From Anoxybacter fermentans (GTDB lineage Bacteria > Bacillota > Halanaerobiia > DY22613), in assembly GCF_003991135.1 (NCBI RefSeq), contig NZ_CP016379.1:2790001-2854000 (forward strand): a DNA stretch of 64,000 bases, given 5' to 3'. Positions 43,980-53,760 of the stretch are shown in pieces. Both the position numbers and the translations under genes were made by a program. The stretch's first letter is position 1. Each line of letters starts with the position of its first letter. A model generated the notes under the pieces. It worked only from the letters and a program-made list of their open reading frames with translations. It did not search any database and was not told the origin of the DNA.

Positions 43980-45683
43980 TTACATCTGATCAGGCGCCTT
44001 AATACCCAAAAGTTTTAATCCATTGCGCAAAGTAATCTTTACTGCTAGGGCCAGCGCCAATCTAGCTCTGGTCAAAGTCAGATCATCTGTAATTATCCGA
44101 TGAGCATTATAGAAGGTATTGAACGCCGCAGCCAGACTAATTAAATATTTGGCAATTATAGAAGGTTCTAATTTTTGAGCAGCCTCCTGAATTTTAGCCG
44201 GAAACTCACCGACTGTTTTAATTACTGCCATCTCTTCCGGTTCTTTTAATTGATCAAAATCGATCTTATCCAGATCTAATTGCTCTTCACCTTTTTTCAG
44301 TAAGCTAGTAATCCGGGCATGGGTATACTGAAGATATGGACCGGTCTCACCTTCAAAGGAAAGAATTTTATCATAATCAAATGGTACATTTTTAATCCGT
44401 GTATTCTTCAGATCAGCAAAGAATACAGCACCAACACCAACCATTTCGGCTACTTTATCTTTCTCTTCAAGACCTGGGTTCTTTTCTTCTATCACTTCTC
44501 TTACCCGACTAACTGCTTCATCTAATACTTCTTCAAGAAAGATTACTTTTCCTTTCCGGGTGGACATTTTTTCACCACTGAAAAGATAAAGACCAAACGG
44601 TACATGAACACATCTGTTGGCCCATTCATATCCCATTAATTCCAGTACCTTAAAGACCTGCTTGAAGTGAAGGGTCTGTTCCTGTCCAACCACATAAAGA
44701 GACTGGGTAAAACCGAAACGTTCATAGCGGTCGATGGCAGCCGCCAAATCCCGGACAGCATAGAGTGTAGTACCGTCCTTTTTCTTGACTATAAATGGCG
44801 GCATATCGTATTCGCTCAGATCTACAATCATTGCGCCTTCGCTCTCCTGAAGCAAACCCATCTCTTCAAGACGGGCAGCAACCTCATCAGCTTTTTTACT
44901 GTAAAAACTCTCGCCGGAATATTCATCAAACTCAATTCCCATCCGATCGTAAATCTTTTTCAACTCATCAATGGTGATCTTGCGGAATTTTTCCCACAGC
45001 TTCCGGGCTTCAGGGTTACCTTCTTCCAGGCGCCTAAACCAGGCTCTTGCCTCTTCATCCAACTCCGGATTTTTCTCAGCCTCTTCATGAAATTTGACAT
45101 ATAACTTCAAAAGCTGTTTAATGGGTTCCTGAGATAAATCCACTTTATTACCCCAAAGTTTATAGGCGTAAATTACTTTCCCAAACTGAGTACCCCAATC
45201 TCCTAAAAAGTTAATCCCCTGAACTTCATAACCCAGATATTCAAAAATGTTTTTCAAAGCTCCTCCAATTACTGTAGAACGAAGATGGCCAATGTTAAAA
45301 GGTTTAGCAATATTAGGTGATGAGAAATCAATAACAATGGTTTTATTGGCTCCAATCTGTTGAGAACCGTAATCATCAGGATGGCGCAATACCTGATCCA
45401 ATACCTGACGGGAAAACTCTGACTTTTTGATGAAAAAATTGATATACGCCTCAATCTGTTGAATATCTGCTATCACTCCCCGGGGTTCAAGTTTTTCTTT
45501 CAGCTCTTCAGCAATTTTTACCGGGTTTTTCCGCAAATATTTAGCCAATTTAAAACATGGAAATGCATAATCTCCCATCTCTGGTTTAGGCGGAACTTCA
45601 ATCATCTCTTCTAAATCCAATTCCAATCCTTCAGGTAGTTGCTCAGCTAATAAAAGAGCAATCTCACGTTTAAAATCTTGCAT
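43980..45683 (-). CDS. argS: arginyl-tRNA synthetase
   Basis: This 567-aa class I synthetase has the HIGH-like SSPNIAKPFNIGHLRST, the KMSKS-like GEKMSTRKGKVIFL, GDWGTQFGKVIYAYK and QYTHARITSLLKKG, and a DALR anticodon-binding C-terminus ending NGLKLLGIKAPDQM. An N-terminal tRNA D-loop recognition domain is present. The start is odd: GGAGGT is about 30 nt upstream of the ATG with a hairpin between (45691-45710), which may bring the RBS close or regulate translation. Confidence 0.96.
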   Translation of the reverse strand: MQDFKREIALLLAEQLPEGLELDLEEMIEVPPKPEMGDYAFPCFKLAKYLRKNPVKIAEELKEKLEPRGVIADIQQIEAYINFFIKKSEFSRQVLDQVLRHPDDYGSQQIGANKTIVIDFSSPNIAKPFNIGHLRSTVIGGALKNIFEYLGYEVQGINFLGDWGTQFGKVIYAYKLWGNKVDLSQEPIKQLLKLYVKFHEEAEKNPELDEEARAWFRRLEEGNPEARKLWEKFRKITIDELKKIYDRMGIEFDEYSGESFYSKKADEVAARLEEMGLLQESEGAMIVDLSEYDMPPFIVKKKDGTTLYAVRDLAAAIDRYERFGFTQSLYVVGQEQTLHFKQVFKVLELMGYEWANRCVHVPFGLYLFSGEKMSTRKGKVIFLEEVLDEAVSRVREVIEEKNPGLEEKDKVAEMVGVGAVFFADLKNTRIKNVPFDYDKILSFEGETGPYLQYTHARITSLLKKGEEQLDLDKIDFDQLKEPEEMAVIKTVGEFPAKIQEAAQKLEPSIIAKYLISLAAAFNTFYNAHRIITDDLTLTRARLALALAVKITLRNGLKLLGIKAPDQM

Positions 45684-45690
45684 TATCAGT

Positions 45691-45720
45691 CCCTGGTTTA
45701 AAAAACCAGGTATACCTCCT
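45691..45720 (-). promoter_or_regulatory. RBS and spacer hairpin before argS
   Basis: AGGAGGT (45720-45714) is separated from the ATG at 45683 by CCTGGTTT / AAACCAGG, an 8-bp hairpin. Without the hairpin the distance is too long for initiation. No closer RBS and no usable upstream in-frame start is visible. Confidence 0.5.
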
Positions 45721-45857
45721 TTCTCTTAAAGAAAAAAATTTATAGTTTTGCTATATTATTGAATATATATATCATGCATATTCTAGATATGTAAAAACTT
45801 CATTATTAATAAGTGTAACTGATTTGCGCCCGTTTTACAAGTCCTGATAAAAAAATA

Positions 45858-45994
45858 ATGGTTATACTGCAAAAAGCTAATTTTAAGCAACATAGAAATT
45901 TTTCGATAAACCATCTTAACGAGATTTCAGTCGAACTTTAGATGGTTCGAAAAATTTCTTTTAAAGAAAAATTAGCTTTTTGCAGTAAAATCAT
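45858..45994 (+). repeat. palindromic intergenic repeat, medium copy R14 (137 bp)
   Basis: Ends ATACTGCAAAAAGCTAATTT and ATTAGCTTTTTGCAGTAAAA. The middle AAATAAGG stem and both inner hairpins are deleted, leaving GAGATTTCAGTCGAACTTTA. Confidence 0.88.
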
Positions 45995-46024
45995 AATTAA
46001 TATAAATCAGGAGGTTGATTTAAA

Positions 46025-46906
46025 ATGGATAAGCATCATAAGTTCATTATCATTACAGATCTTATTATCGGGTTTTTTGAATCCTTATTAGTCAAGTTTG
46101 AAAACCCGGGGTGGATCTGAAACTGTACTCTGTCTTCTCTTTGGTGCTTTTATGATGATCGGTGCTATGGTCTTTTTGAGATGTCCTTTAAGGACGATTT
46201 TACGTCTTGCAGGCGGTGATTTGAATGCAATAGGTGATATGTTGGATTTTGTCTTTCGTATAGTTATAGGAACCATCTATCTTAAAAAGGGTTTTACCCT
46301 GAGTAAACCTATTTCATCTGAAAATCAGGTCAGCGGTTAGGTCTTTCCTATATAGATGATTTGCTTATTGATTCTGTTGATTGTTAAACCGGCATTTATC
46401 GCCTTCAGTCAGGCTGGCCCTGGTTCTTTATCTGCACCTATTTTGCTGAGCCTGTTCGTAGGCCTCATCGTTGGATTTCTTGTTCAAAGCACAGGGTTTT
46501 GTTTTACTGGAGGATATCGAAATCTTATATTTGGTAAAAACCCTCATCTATTTCAGGGATATCCGATGACTTTTGTAACTGCTCTGTTCTTTAATTTGAT
46601 CTTTGGCCAATTTAAACTGGGTTTTGCTAATCAGCCCGCTGCCCACAGTGATTACCTCTGGTCTTTTTTGAGTATGACTCTGGTAGGAATCTGTGCTACT
46701 TTTGCAAGTGACTATCCACTCCGGCAATTGATCAAATCTACAGAAGGAAATCTGGATTCTGTTATAACCGTCTTCGGAATGATTCTGGGCACAGCTTTCG
46801 CACATAATTTCGGCCTTGCCAGCAGTGGGAAAGGTACCACCGCTAACGGTCAAATCGCAGTTATCATCGGACTGGTTACTGTCCTGGTAATCGGGTACTT
46901 CTGCAA
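46025..46906 (+). pseudogene. yedE: decayed YedE-type selenium/sulfur transporter
   Basis: The ATG at 46025 has CAGGAGG. MDKHHKFIIITDLIIGFFES and LLVKFENPG are followed by a deletion of roughly 60 codons and a frameshift to RGGSETVLCLLFGAFMMIGA and LRLAGGDLNAIGDM. Stops follow near 46338-46355, then AGPGSLSAPILLSLFVGLIV to SSGKGTTANGQIAVIIGLV. The family cysteine motifs GCPLR appear as RCPLR and DYPLR, so key residues are gone too. The 3' end is replaced by repeat R15. The family (DUF395) is linked to selenium metabolism. Confidence 0.82.
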
Positions 46907-47116
46907 AAAGCTAATTTTGAGTGACATAGAAATTTTTCGCCAAATCATCTTAGCAAGATTTCCGACGAAATAAGGCCTCATCACAGGAGGTGATGAGCTA
47001 ATCAAGGGCCAGGAGGGCCCTTTGATTAGGAAGCCTTATTTCGGCGAAAATCGAGCTTTAGATGATTCGAAAAATCTCTCAAAAAGTGAAAAATTAGCTT
47101 TTTGCAGTTTAACCAT
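46898..47116 (+). repeat. palindromic intergenic repeat, full copy R15, inserted in yedE remnant
   Basis: Full copy: CTGCAAAAAGCTAATTTT, CATCACAGGAGGTGATG hairpin, AAGGGCCAGGAGGGCCCTT hairpin, TTAGCTTTTTGCAGTTTAAC. It replaces the end of the yedE reading frame, whose open frame runs about 23 codons into it. Confidence 0.92.
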
Positions 47117-47153
47117 AAATTGATTTCACAAAAACTCTGAAAGGTACGATATT

Positions 47154-47387
47154 ATGTCAAGAGAATATCTGGTATTCACTTTTCCTTCTACATACCACGC
47201 TCTGAGAGCAGAAAAAGCCCTTAAGGAAAATGGTTATCATAACTGTGGTGAAGTCATCAGGGTTAAACCAGAAATAAAATTAGAAATTCAAAAAATTTTA
47301 GAAGAGGTTGGTATAAAAATCGAAGCTATTCATCTTATTAAGTCCCAAAAAAAGCATATTCTAATAGATAATTTTTTCGGATTTTAA
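47154..47387 (+). CDS. DUF3343-like small protein
   Basis: The 77-aa protein begins MSREYLVFTFPSTYHALRAE, matching the (S/T)TxHAL(K/R)AEK start of DUF3343 proteins, then KALKENGYHNCG and KPEIKLEIQKILEEVGI. In typical members about a dozen residues (PVPR...SSxCG region) lie between these parts; they seem missing here. DUF3343 genes often accompany yedE and selenium-linked genes. The RBS is weak (GAAAGG, far from the ATG), and the neighbour is a dead yedE, so this gene may be decaying too. Confidence 0.6.
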   Translation: MSREYLVFTFPSTYHALRAEKALKENGYHNCGEVIRVKPEIKLEIQKILEEVGIKIEAIHLIKSQKKHILIDNFFGF

Positions 47388-47484
47388 GCCTAAATTGGAC
47401 TTTTTTTCTTTTTAAAAGGAATTTCACCGATATATGTCGAATACCATTATTATACAAATAAACATTTTATAAGGAGGACTTGTT

Positions 47485-48006
47485 ATGAGTTACAAAATCT
47501 ACTTTGTAACCCGGACCGCTCTCCTGTTAATTATAACTATCATCCTACAAATGATAGCTTTGCCTCAATTTCTGATAGACCCTCTGGTTAATATGATGAT
47601 TTTTCTTGCAATTATTCTGATAGGGCCATACAGTGCAGGCATGATTGGACTTCTTACTCCCTGGATTGCTTTTAAGAACGGAACCTTACCACTTCCTTTA
47701 GAACCAGCTATTCCATATATCATCTCAGGAAATCTAGTAATGATCGGTATTTTTGAATATTTCTATCGAAAAAAATATTCATATAAATTATATAATATCC
47801 TCATAATCCTCCTTAGCTCCCTGGCCAAATTTTTAGTCATAACACTATCCGTCGAATATTATTTAGAACTTCCAGAAACAGTAATTAAAACAATCCAGTT
47901 ACCACAATTAGTTAATACAATTATAGGTGGAGTATTAGCTATAATTATCTCTAAAATATTAAGAAAATTAGGAATTAAAGATCTGGATTTGCTAAACCTG
48001 AAATAG
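47485..48006 (+). CDS. ECF-transporter S-component-like membrane protein
   Basis: This 173-aa protein has five to six hydrophobic segments and short loops, in the size range of ECF substrate-binding (S) subunits. LPQFLIDPLVNMMIFLAIIL followed by GPYSAGMIGLLTPWIAFKNG resembles S-components of unassigned specificity. No energising ECF ATPases lie next to it, so it would share a module encoded elsewhere. Start supported by AAGGAGGACTTGTT. Confidence 0.65.
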   Translation: MSYKIYFVTRTALLLIITIILQMIALPQFLIDPLVNMMIFLAIILIGPYSAGMIGLLTPWIAFKNGTLPLPLEPAIPYIISGNLVMIGIFEYFYRKKYSYKLYNILIILLSSLAKFLVITLSVEYYLELPETVIKTIQLPQLVNTIIGGVLAIIISKILRKLGIKDLDLLNLK

Positions 48007-48009
48007 ACT

Positions 48010-48052
48010 TAAAAAACCTCTACTTCTTTTTAAAGAAATAGAGGTTTTTTTA
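48010..48052. terminator. bidirectional terminator between ECF-like gene and gltX
   Basis: AAAAACCTCTACTTCTTT pairs with AAAGAAATAGAGGTTTTT. A and T runs on both sides suit the convergent genes. Confidence 0.88.
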
Positions 48053-48053
48053 T

Positions 48054-49490
48054 TTAAATCCAATGACTTAACCGCTCAATTGCCCTTTCTTTGCCCAATC
48101 CACAAATCAGAAGTTTTAAGTCAGGGCCATGTTGTTGACCTGAAACCGCAAGGCGGATTGGCATATAAAGCAATTTCCCCTTGACACCTGCTTCTTTTCC
48201 GGCAACTTTAATTAATTCCTGGAAATTATCAGGAGTAATTTTTTCAACACTTTCAAATTTTTCTTTAAGTACTTTAAAGAGTTTTCTGGAAGAATCCAGT
48301 TCAAGTAATTCTAGAGATTTAGGATCAGTTACCTCAAATTTATCACGATAGAAAATCTCCATCTTATCAGTAATCTGAGCCAGATAATCCAGATCTTGAT
48401 AAACAGCTTCCACCATCCATTTAAACCGCTCTTCATCTTCAGGAATAGTGTAACCTGCATTTTCAAGATAAGGTTTAACCATTTCCACTATCTCATCCAG
48501 CTCTTTAGAACGAATATACTTACCATTCATCCAATTAAGCTTTTCTATATCAAAGACACCTGCTGAATCATTAACCCGGTCTAAAGAAAATCTCTGTTCC
48601 AGTTCTTTTAAAGTAAAGAATTCTTCCTCAGTCCCTGGATTCCACCCTAATAGAGCAAGATAATTAATTAAAGCTTCAGGCAAGTATCCTTTATTAAGAT
48701 AATCTTCTACTGATACATCACCATCACGCTTGCTTAATTTCTTACCTTCAGTATTAACTAACAATGGAATATGGCCAAACTTTGGCGGTTCCCATCCAAA
48801 GGCCTCATAAAGAAGAATGTGTTTAGGCGTACTGGGAATCCATTCATCAGCTCTTAGAACATGAGTAATACCCATATGGTGATCATCAATAACTACTGCC
48901 AGATGATAGGTAGGAAATCCATCTGATTTGAGAAGAATTTGATCATCAATGTTATCAGTCTCAAAAGTAGTAGGACCGTGAATCAAATCGTTAAAAGTAA
49001 TAGTCCGTCCAGAGGGAACATTAAGACGAATTACATAGGGTTCACCTGCATCCAGACGTTTTTGGACTTCTTCTTTAGAAAGTTTTAAACAACGCTTATC
49101 ATATTTAGGGGCCTGACCAGATTCAATCTGCTTTTTCCGCATTTCGTCCAATTCCTCTTTGCTACAGAAACAATAATAAGCATGTCCTGTCTCTACTAAT
49201 TGTTTAGCATATTTTTGATATAAATGTTTCCGTTCAGACTGGATATATGGCCCATAATCTCCACCCTGTACGGGCCCTTCATCAAATTCCAGATTAACCC
49301 TTTTAAAAGTATTAATCATTTTTTCAATAGCATCTTCTACTAACCGCTCACGATCAGTATCTTCAATCCGCAAAATCACCTTACCATTGTTTCTTCTGGC
49401 AAAAAGATAGTTATATAAAGCTGTTCTTAAACTTCCAACATGAAGATAACCTGTTGGACTGGGTGCAAAACGGACCCTTACCTCAGACAT
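48054..49490 (-). CDS. gltX: glutamyl-tRNA synthetase
   Basis: This 478-aa class I enzyme has FAPSPTGYLHVGSLRTALYN (HIGH motif), a zinc-knuckle-like CFCSKEELDEMRKKQ ... YDKRCL region, GFPTYHLAVVIDDHHMGITH and KLSKRDGDVSV (KMSKS motif). The length suits bacterial GluRS. The start follows AGGAGGTTTATAAGG. Repeat R16 lies just upstream. Confidence 0.96.
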   Translation of the reverse strand: MSEVRVRFAPSPTGYLHVGSLRTALYNYLFARRNNGKVILRIEDTDRERLVEDAIEKMINTFKRVNLEFDEGPVQGGDYGPYIQSERKHLYQKYAKQLVETGHAYYCFCSKEELDEMRKKQIESGQAPKYDKRCLKLSKEEVQKRLDAGEPYVIRLNVPSGRTITFNDLIHGPTTFETDNIDDQILLKSDGFPTYHLAVVIDDHHMGITHVLRADEWIPSTPKHILLYEAFGWEPPKFGHIPLLVNTEGKKLSKRDGDVSVEDYLNKGYLPEALINYLALLGWNPGTEEEFFTLKELEQRFSLDRVNDSAGVFDIEKLNWMNGKYIRSKELDEIVEMVKPYLENAGYTIPEDEERFKWMVEAVYQDLDYLAQITDKMEIFYRDKFEVTDPKSLELLELDSSRKLFKVLKEKFESVEKITPDNFQELIKVAGKEAGVKGKLLYMPIRLAVSGQQHGPDLKLLICGLGKERAIERLSHWI

Positions 49491-49517
49491 CCTTATAAAC
49501 CTCCTTTTACTTATAAT

Positions 49518-49657
49518 ATGATTCTACTGCAAAAAGCTAATTTTGAATGATATAGAAATTTTTCATTAAACCATCTTAGTGAGATTTCAGTCGAACTTTA
49601 GATGGTTCGGAAAATCTCTTTTGAAGCGAAAAATTAGCTTTTTGCAGTAGAATCATA
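49518..49657 (+). repeat. palindromic intergenic repeat, medium copy R16 (140 bp)
   Basis: Same internal deletion as R14. Its two ends, ATGATTCTACTGCAAAAAGC and GCTTTTTGCAGTAGAATCAT, are exact complements including the CT/AG bases that vary between copies. Confidence 0.9.
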
Positions 49658-49870
49658 TATATACATTCTTCATTATTATAGCATTAGTATTTTTTCTCTG
49701 TCAATTTTTCGTTTAGTTTAACCCTTTTCTAAGTCTTTCATCCCTTCTCACTTTCTGTTCTATTAATATTGACTTCGCGGTTTTATATAAAAACCCCTTT
49801 TCACAATCACACTTACTTCCTTATTTTCATACTATGTCAGTGTACCTTATACTAAAGAGGAGGAATGTTC

Positions 49871-50680
49871 ATGATAGACTACCTACAGCAATTTAATATT
49901 ATTCACCTCGGAATCATGGCAAGTCTTATAGCAGGGCTGGCTACAGGGGTTGGTGCCGTCCCCATCTTTTTTAAAAGAAAATTTTCTAAAAAATATCTGG
50001 ATTGTTCTTTAGGTTTCGCGGCCGGGGTCATGTTAGCAGCCACTTCCTTTAGTCTTATCTTACCTGCAATTGAAGCAGGAGGTGGTGGAATCAAAGGAGC
50101 TACCATCACAGTTCTGGGGATGCTTATTGGAGGAATTTTTCTCGATCTTTTAAATAAATTTTTCCCAGATACCAACCTTTTGACCAACTCACGTTTAAAT
50201 GGAAATGGAAACTCTCATGAACCCATCAACGGAAAAGCACTAAAAAAAGTCTGGCTCTTTGCCATAGCTATTACCCTACATAACTTCCCAGAAGGTCTCG
50301 CAGTAGGTGTTGGTTTCGGAGATGGTAATATTGCTAATGGTCTTAGTTTAGCTATCGCTATTGGCTTACAGAACATACCTGAAGGATTAGCAGTAGCCCT
50401 ACCCTTTTTAAAAGAGAAATTCTCTCCAACCCGGGCATTTCTCATCGCACTGACAACTGGCCTTGTGGAACCTATAGGTGGTCTATTGGGGGTAGGTTTA
50501 GTATCAATAGCAAAACCCCTGCTTCCCTTAGGCCTGGCTTTTGCAGCAGGTGCCATGCTCTTTGTCATTGCTTCTGAAATTATCCCTGAAACCCAAAAAG
50601 GCATATCTTCCAAGATGGCAACCCATTTTCTTTTAATCGGTTTCGTTATTATGATGTTCCTTGACAATGTATTGGGCTGA
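49871..50680 (+). CDS. ZIP-family metal transporter (ZupT/GufA-like)
   Basis: This protein of about 269 aa has eight hydrophobic segments. The metal-binding helix signatures are HNFPEGLAVGVGFGDG and QNIPEGLAVALPF. N-terminal GLATGVGAVPIFF and central GLVEPIGGLLGV are typical of GufA-like members. It imports Zn, Fe or other divalent metal ions. ATG 49871 fits the GAGGAGG spacing better than the ATG two codons upstream. Confidence 0.88.
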   Translation: MIDYLQQFNIIHLGIMASLIAGLATGVGAVPIFFKRKFSKKYLDCSLGFAAGVMLAATSFSLILPAIEAGGGGIKGATITVLGMLIGGIFLDLLNKFFPDTNLLTNSRLNGNGNSHEPINGKALKKVWLFAIAITLHNFPEGLAVGVGFGDGNIANGLSLAIAIGLQNIPEGLAVALPFLKEKFSPTRAFLIALTTGLVEPIGGLLGVGLVSIAKPLLPLGLAFAAGAMLFVIASEIIPETQKGISSKMATHFLLIGFVIMMFLDNVLG

Positions 50681-50681
50681 T

Positions 50682-50727
50682 AGAAAAAGCACTTGTCAGT
50701 TAAAGAATCCGACAAGTGCTTTTTATC
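50682..50727 (+). terminator. intrinsic terminator after the ZIP transporter
   Basis: AAAAAGCACTTGTC pairs with GACAAGTGCTTTTT. Confidence 0.9.
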
Positions 50728-50732
50728 CATAG

Positions 50733-50903
50733 ATGATTTTACTGCAAAAAGCTAATTTTTCGAATCATCTAAAATTCGATTTCAGTCGAAATAAGGCCTC
50801 ATCACCTCCTGTGATAAGGCCTTATTTCGACTGAAATCTTACTAAGATGGTTAAACGAAAAATTTCTATGGCGCTCAAAATTAGCTTTTTACAGTTTAAT
50901 CGT
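50733..50903 (-). repeat. palindromic intergenic repeat, copy R17 (171 bp, reverse)
   Basis: TTTTACTGCAAAAAGCTAAT at the left, CGAAATAAGGCC / GGCCTTATTTCG middle stem with CTCATCACCTCCTGTGATAA, and TTAGCTTTTTACAGTTTAAT at the right. It lacks the GGGCC hairpin. Confidence 0.9.
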
Positions 50904-50933
50904 ATTTATATTTATAAGAATAAGGTGATAGTA

Positions 50934-51932
50934 ATGCAAAAAGTCAATTTAGCCTTTTTCAAATAATTAGAAAAAAGAGCATCTATCTATCGTTGGATTA
51001 TGTTAGTTTTTATCGCCCCAATTGCCTATAAGTTAAGTAAATTTCATGAAAACGCATTTTTAGTCTTATATTGGCCTGTATTTATACTACCCTTGTTACT
51101 ATTGCAGCTTATAACAAAAAGGACCGGTTCAGTATTGTTCTTAAATCCACTATGTATGTTGATATATTACTGATTAATCTTGTTCTCTGTGCCAGAGGCG
51201 GCCTACGTTCTGATTCTTACTTTCTTTATTTTATCGTCATTTCATACAATGGTATCAAATATGGTTTTCGAGGTACTATCTATACTCTAATCTTTTCTAC
51301 CATTACATCTTTTTATTTTACCCCGCCGGAACAAATTCAATTGAATTTAGAGTCATTTATTTAATCTTCACTGCTATAGAGGTTTATGAAATGAAACCGA
51401 AAAATACTCGCAAGTCAGTTTCGGGAAAAGAAAGCCCGCGACCTGACCTCCAAAAATCCTTTAACTAATTTACCTAACCGCCTGCTTTTAAAAAGACACT
51501 TTAAATAAATGATATCTGACCATAAAAAATAAAAAACCTTTTGCCATAATATTATTTGATTTAGATAATTTCAAAAGGGTCAATAATACTAAAGGTCATT
51601 TCTTCAGTGATCAGGTTTTAAAAGCCCTGGCAAGAATACTCAAAAAGCATATAACCGATAAAGATTTTGCCTGCCGCTTCGGTGGAGAAGAATTTCCCGT
51701 TCTTTTCGCTAACACGGATTTAACTACAGCTTATCAACACGCCAATCGAATTCGTGAGGAATTCGTCTCTAAAAATTTTGAAGGTAAAACTATTATTATT
51801 AGTGATGGAATTAACCTTTATCAGAAGGATTATTCCATCATTGAAAATATCAACTTTGCTGATGAAGCTATGTATACAGCCAAAAATGCAGGAAAAAACC
51901 GGATTATCACTTATCAAGATTTAGTAAAATAA
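50934..51932 (+). pseudogene. decayed membrane-bound diguanylate cyclase
   Basis: From the ATG at 50934: MQKVNLAFFK then stop, SIYRWIMLVFIAPIAYKLSK, a frameshift to AAYNKKDRFSIVLKSTMYVD and more membrane segments, a stop near 51361, DLTSKNPLTNLPNRLLLKRH, another break, then IILFDLDNFKRVNNTKGHFF and RFGGEEFPVLFANTDL. The catalytic GGEEF survives, but at least three lesions separate the domains. The last 130 codons are open and might still be a free GGDEF fragment. Confidence 0.8.
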
Positions 51933-52077
51933 ATCCCCAAAAAAAGACAAGCCCGGATACAAAATGATTTAAAATTAATTTGCTCAACCTTTAACCTCTT
52001 ATATTAAGATTATTCTTTTTTTGTTCCGCTCTATACTCAAAAAAAGCAAAAAAAAAGAGTTATTAGGAAATCTTTTC

Positions 52078-53760
52078 CTATATCTCACCAAAAGTATTGT
52101 TTATAGGCAGTTCTATGGTAAAAGCAGTTCCTTTACCCACTTCGCTCTCAACACTAATTTTACCATTATGTTTTTCTATAATTTTACGACATATTGATAA
52201 TCCAAGGCCTGTACCAATTCCCTTTTCTTTAGTTGTAAAACCAGGATCAAAAATTCTATGTAAATTTTCAGGGGGAATTCCGATCCCGTTATCTCTAATC
52301 TGGACAAAAACTTTATCACCTTTAGCCCAGGTTTTTATCCATATATCCCCGTTATTCTCAATAGCCTGTGCAGCATTAACTATTATATTCATAAAGACCT
52401 GATTTAATTGATTGGGAAAACATTTGACAGGCGGAATCTCACCAAACTCTTTATGTACCTTAATCCGGTGTTTGAGCAAATTATGTGAAAGTATCAGTAC
52501 ACTTTCTATTCCATCGTGGAGAGATACTTCCTGAAATTCAGCATCGTCCAGGCGGGAAAAGTTTTTCAGTTGGCGTACGATTTTAATGATCCTATCACAG
52601 GCTAATTTATTGGTATCATTAGCTTTTTTAAGTTTATCAAACATCTGTGCTACTTTTTCATTATGTTCTAAATCCAGCTCCTCTTTGAGAAAACCAATCA
52701 CCATTTCAATAATATCGGTATTGCTATTAATGGCTCCTAGCGGTGTATTTATTTCATGGGCCACACCAGCTGTCAACTCACCCAAAGATGCCATCCTTTC
52801 CGATTGAACCAGCTGGATCTGGGTATCCTGAAGTTGCTTCATAGCATCTTCTAAATTCTCATTAAGAAATTTTAGCTCTTCTGTTTGAGCTGCCAATTTT
52901 TTAGCCTGCTGAGTTAACTGTTGGTTCTTTTCTTCCAATCGTGCCTGTTTATCCTCCAACAATTTGACAAAACGCTTTGTACTATCCATCACCATATTAG
53001 TGGCTTCTGCTAAGTCTTCTACCTCTTTATAGGTCTTTTTAAATGTTATACGCTCTGTCAGATCATCTTCAACCCGTGCAACCATTCGGATTTTTTGTGC
53101 CAATATTTCCAAAGGTCGAACAATTCGCATCATCATAATCCGGGTTACCCCAAGATTAAATATAAAAACGGCAATAATTAATAAGATAATTATTAGAATC
53201 ATTACATCAAAAATTCTCAGCCATATATTAGGATTAAGTTTGGCGACAAAAATCCCTGCCATCTCACCTTTACTATCCCAAATAGGTGTATAAGCAATAA
53301 TATTATATGGTCTTTTAACATACTCAATCTTACCGCTAAATTGATATTTTTCCAATCGATTCATTACTTCAGGCGAAATTTGATAGGAGGTAAAAAGTTC
53401 ATCTTTACTATCAATAATACTGACCATCTGACCATTCAATTTTTTTATAATTGAAAATTGGATTACACCATTCTCCCAGAACCAGGAAAATGTCTCTTTT
53501 AATTTTCTGGTAATCTCTTTATATTCAGGACCTGTAAAATCGTCCATAGAATTAATTTTATTTAAATCATCCCCATCTACCAGATTCAAACAAACTTTTC
53601 CAAAAATCTCGGTAATTATTAAGGTTCCAGACATAACAAACTGATATGCAAACCATATATAAATACCTACCAGCAGAATAAAAATAAAGAGAAACTCTAT
53701 TCCAATAATACGCCTGATTTTTTTCTCTAATGCCCGTTCATTCTTTTTCCACTTTTTCAT
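52078..53760 (-). CDS. membrane sensor histidine kinase
   Basis: The 560-aa kinase has TM1 near residues 18-40, an extracytoplasmic sensor of about 140 residues, TM2 near 185-205, HAMP (about 205-260), a coiled-coil (about 265-320), HisKA with phospho-acceptor LTAGVAHEINTPLGAINSNT, and the ATPase motifs NAAQAIENNGD (N box), DNGIGIPPENLHRIFDPGFT (G1/F) and GIGTGLGLSICRKI (G2). It overlaps the upstream HD-GYP regulator gene by 4 bp, its likely partner. The signal is not known. Confidence 0.92.
   Translation of the reverse strand: MKKWKKNERALEKKIRRIIGIEFLFIFILLVGIYIWFAYQFVMSGTLIITEIFGKVCLNLVDGDDLNKINSMDDFTGPEYKEITRKLKETFSWFWENGVIQFSIIKKLNGQMVSIIDSKDELFTSYQISPEVMNRLEKYQFSGKIEYVKRPYNIIAYTPIWDSKGEMAGIFVAKLNPNIWLRIFDVMILIIILLIIAVFIFNLGVTRIMMMRIVRPLEILAQKIRMVARVEDDLTERITFKKTYKEVEDLAEATNMVMDSTKRFVKLLEDKQARLEEKNQQLTQQAKKLAAQTEELKFLNENLEDAMKQLQDTQIQLVQSERMASLGELTAGVAHEINTPLGAINSNTDIIEMVIGFLKEELDLEHNEKVAQMFDKLKKANDTNKLACDRIIKIVRQLKNFSRLDDAEFQEVSLHDGIESVLILSHNLLKHRIKVHKEFGEIPPVKCFPNQLNQVFMNIIVNAAQAIENNGDIWIKTWAKGDKVFVQIRDNGIGIPPENLHRIFDPGFTTKEKGIGTGLGLSICRKIIEKHNGKISVESEVGKGTAFTIELPINNTFGEI

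Noticed and set aside
46356-46973. 205-aa plus-strand open frame as an intact YedE-like transporter
   Set aside because: It lacks the N-terminal half, has lost the conserved Cys motif and ends in about 23 residues translated from repeat R15.
51071-51364. 97-aa plus-strand open frame as a small membrane protein
   Set aside because: It is one frame-shifted segment of the decayed diguanylate cyclase sensor domain.
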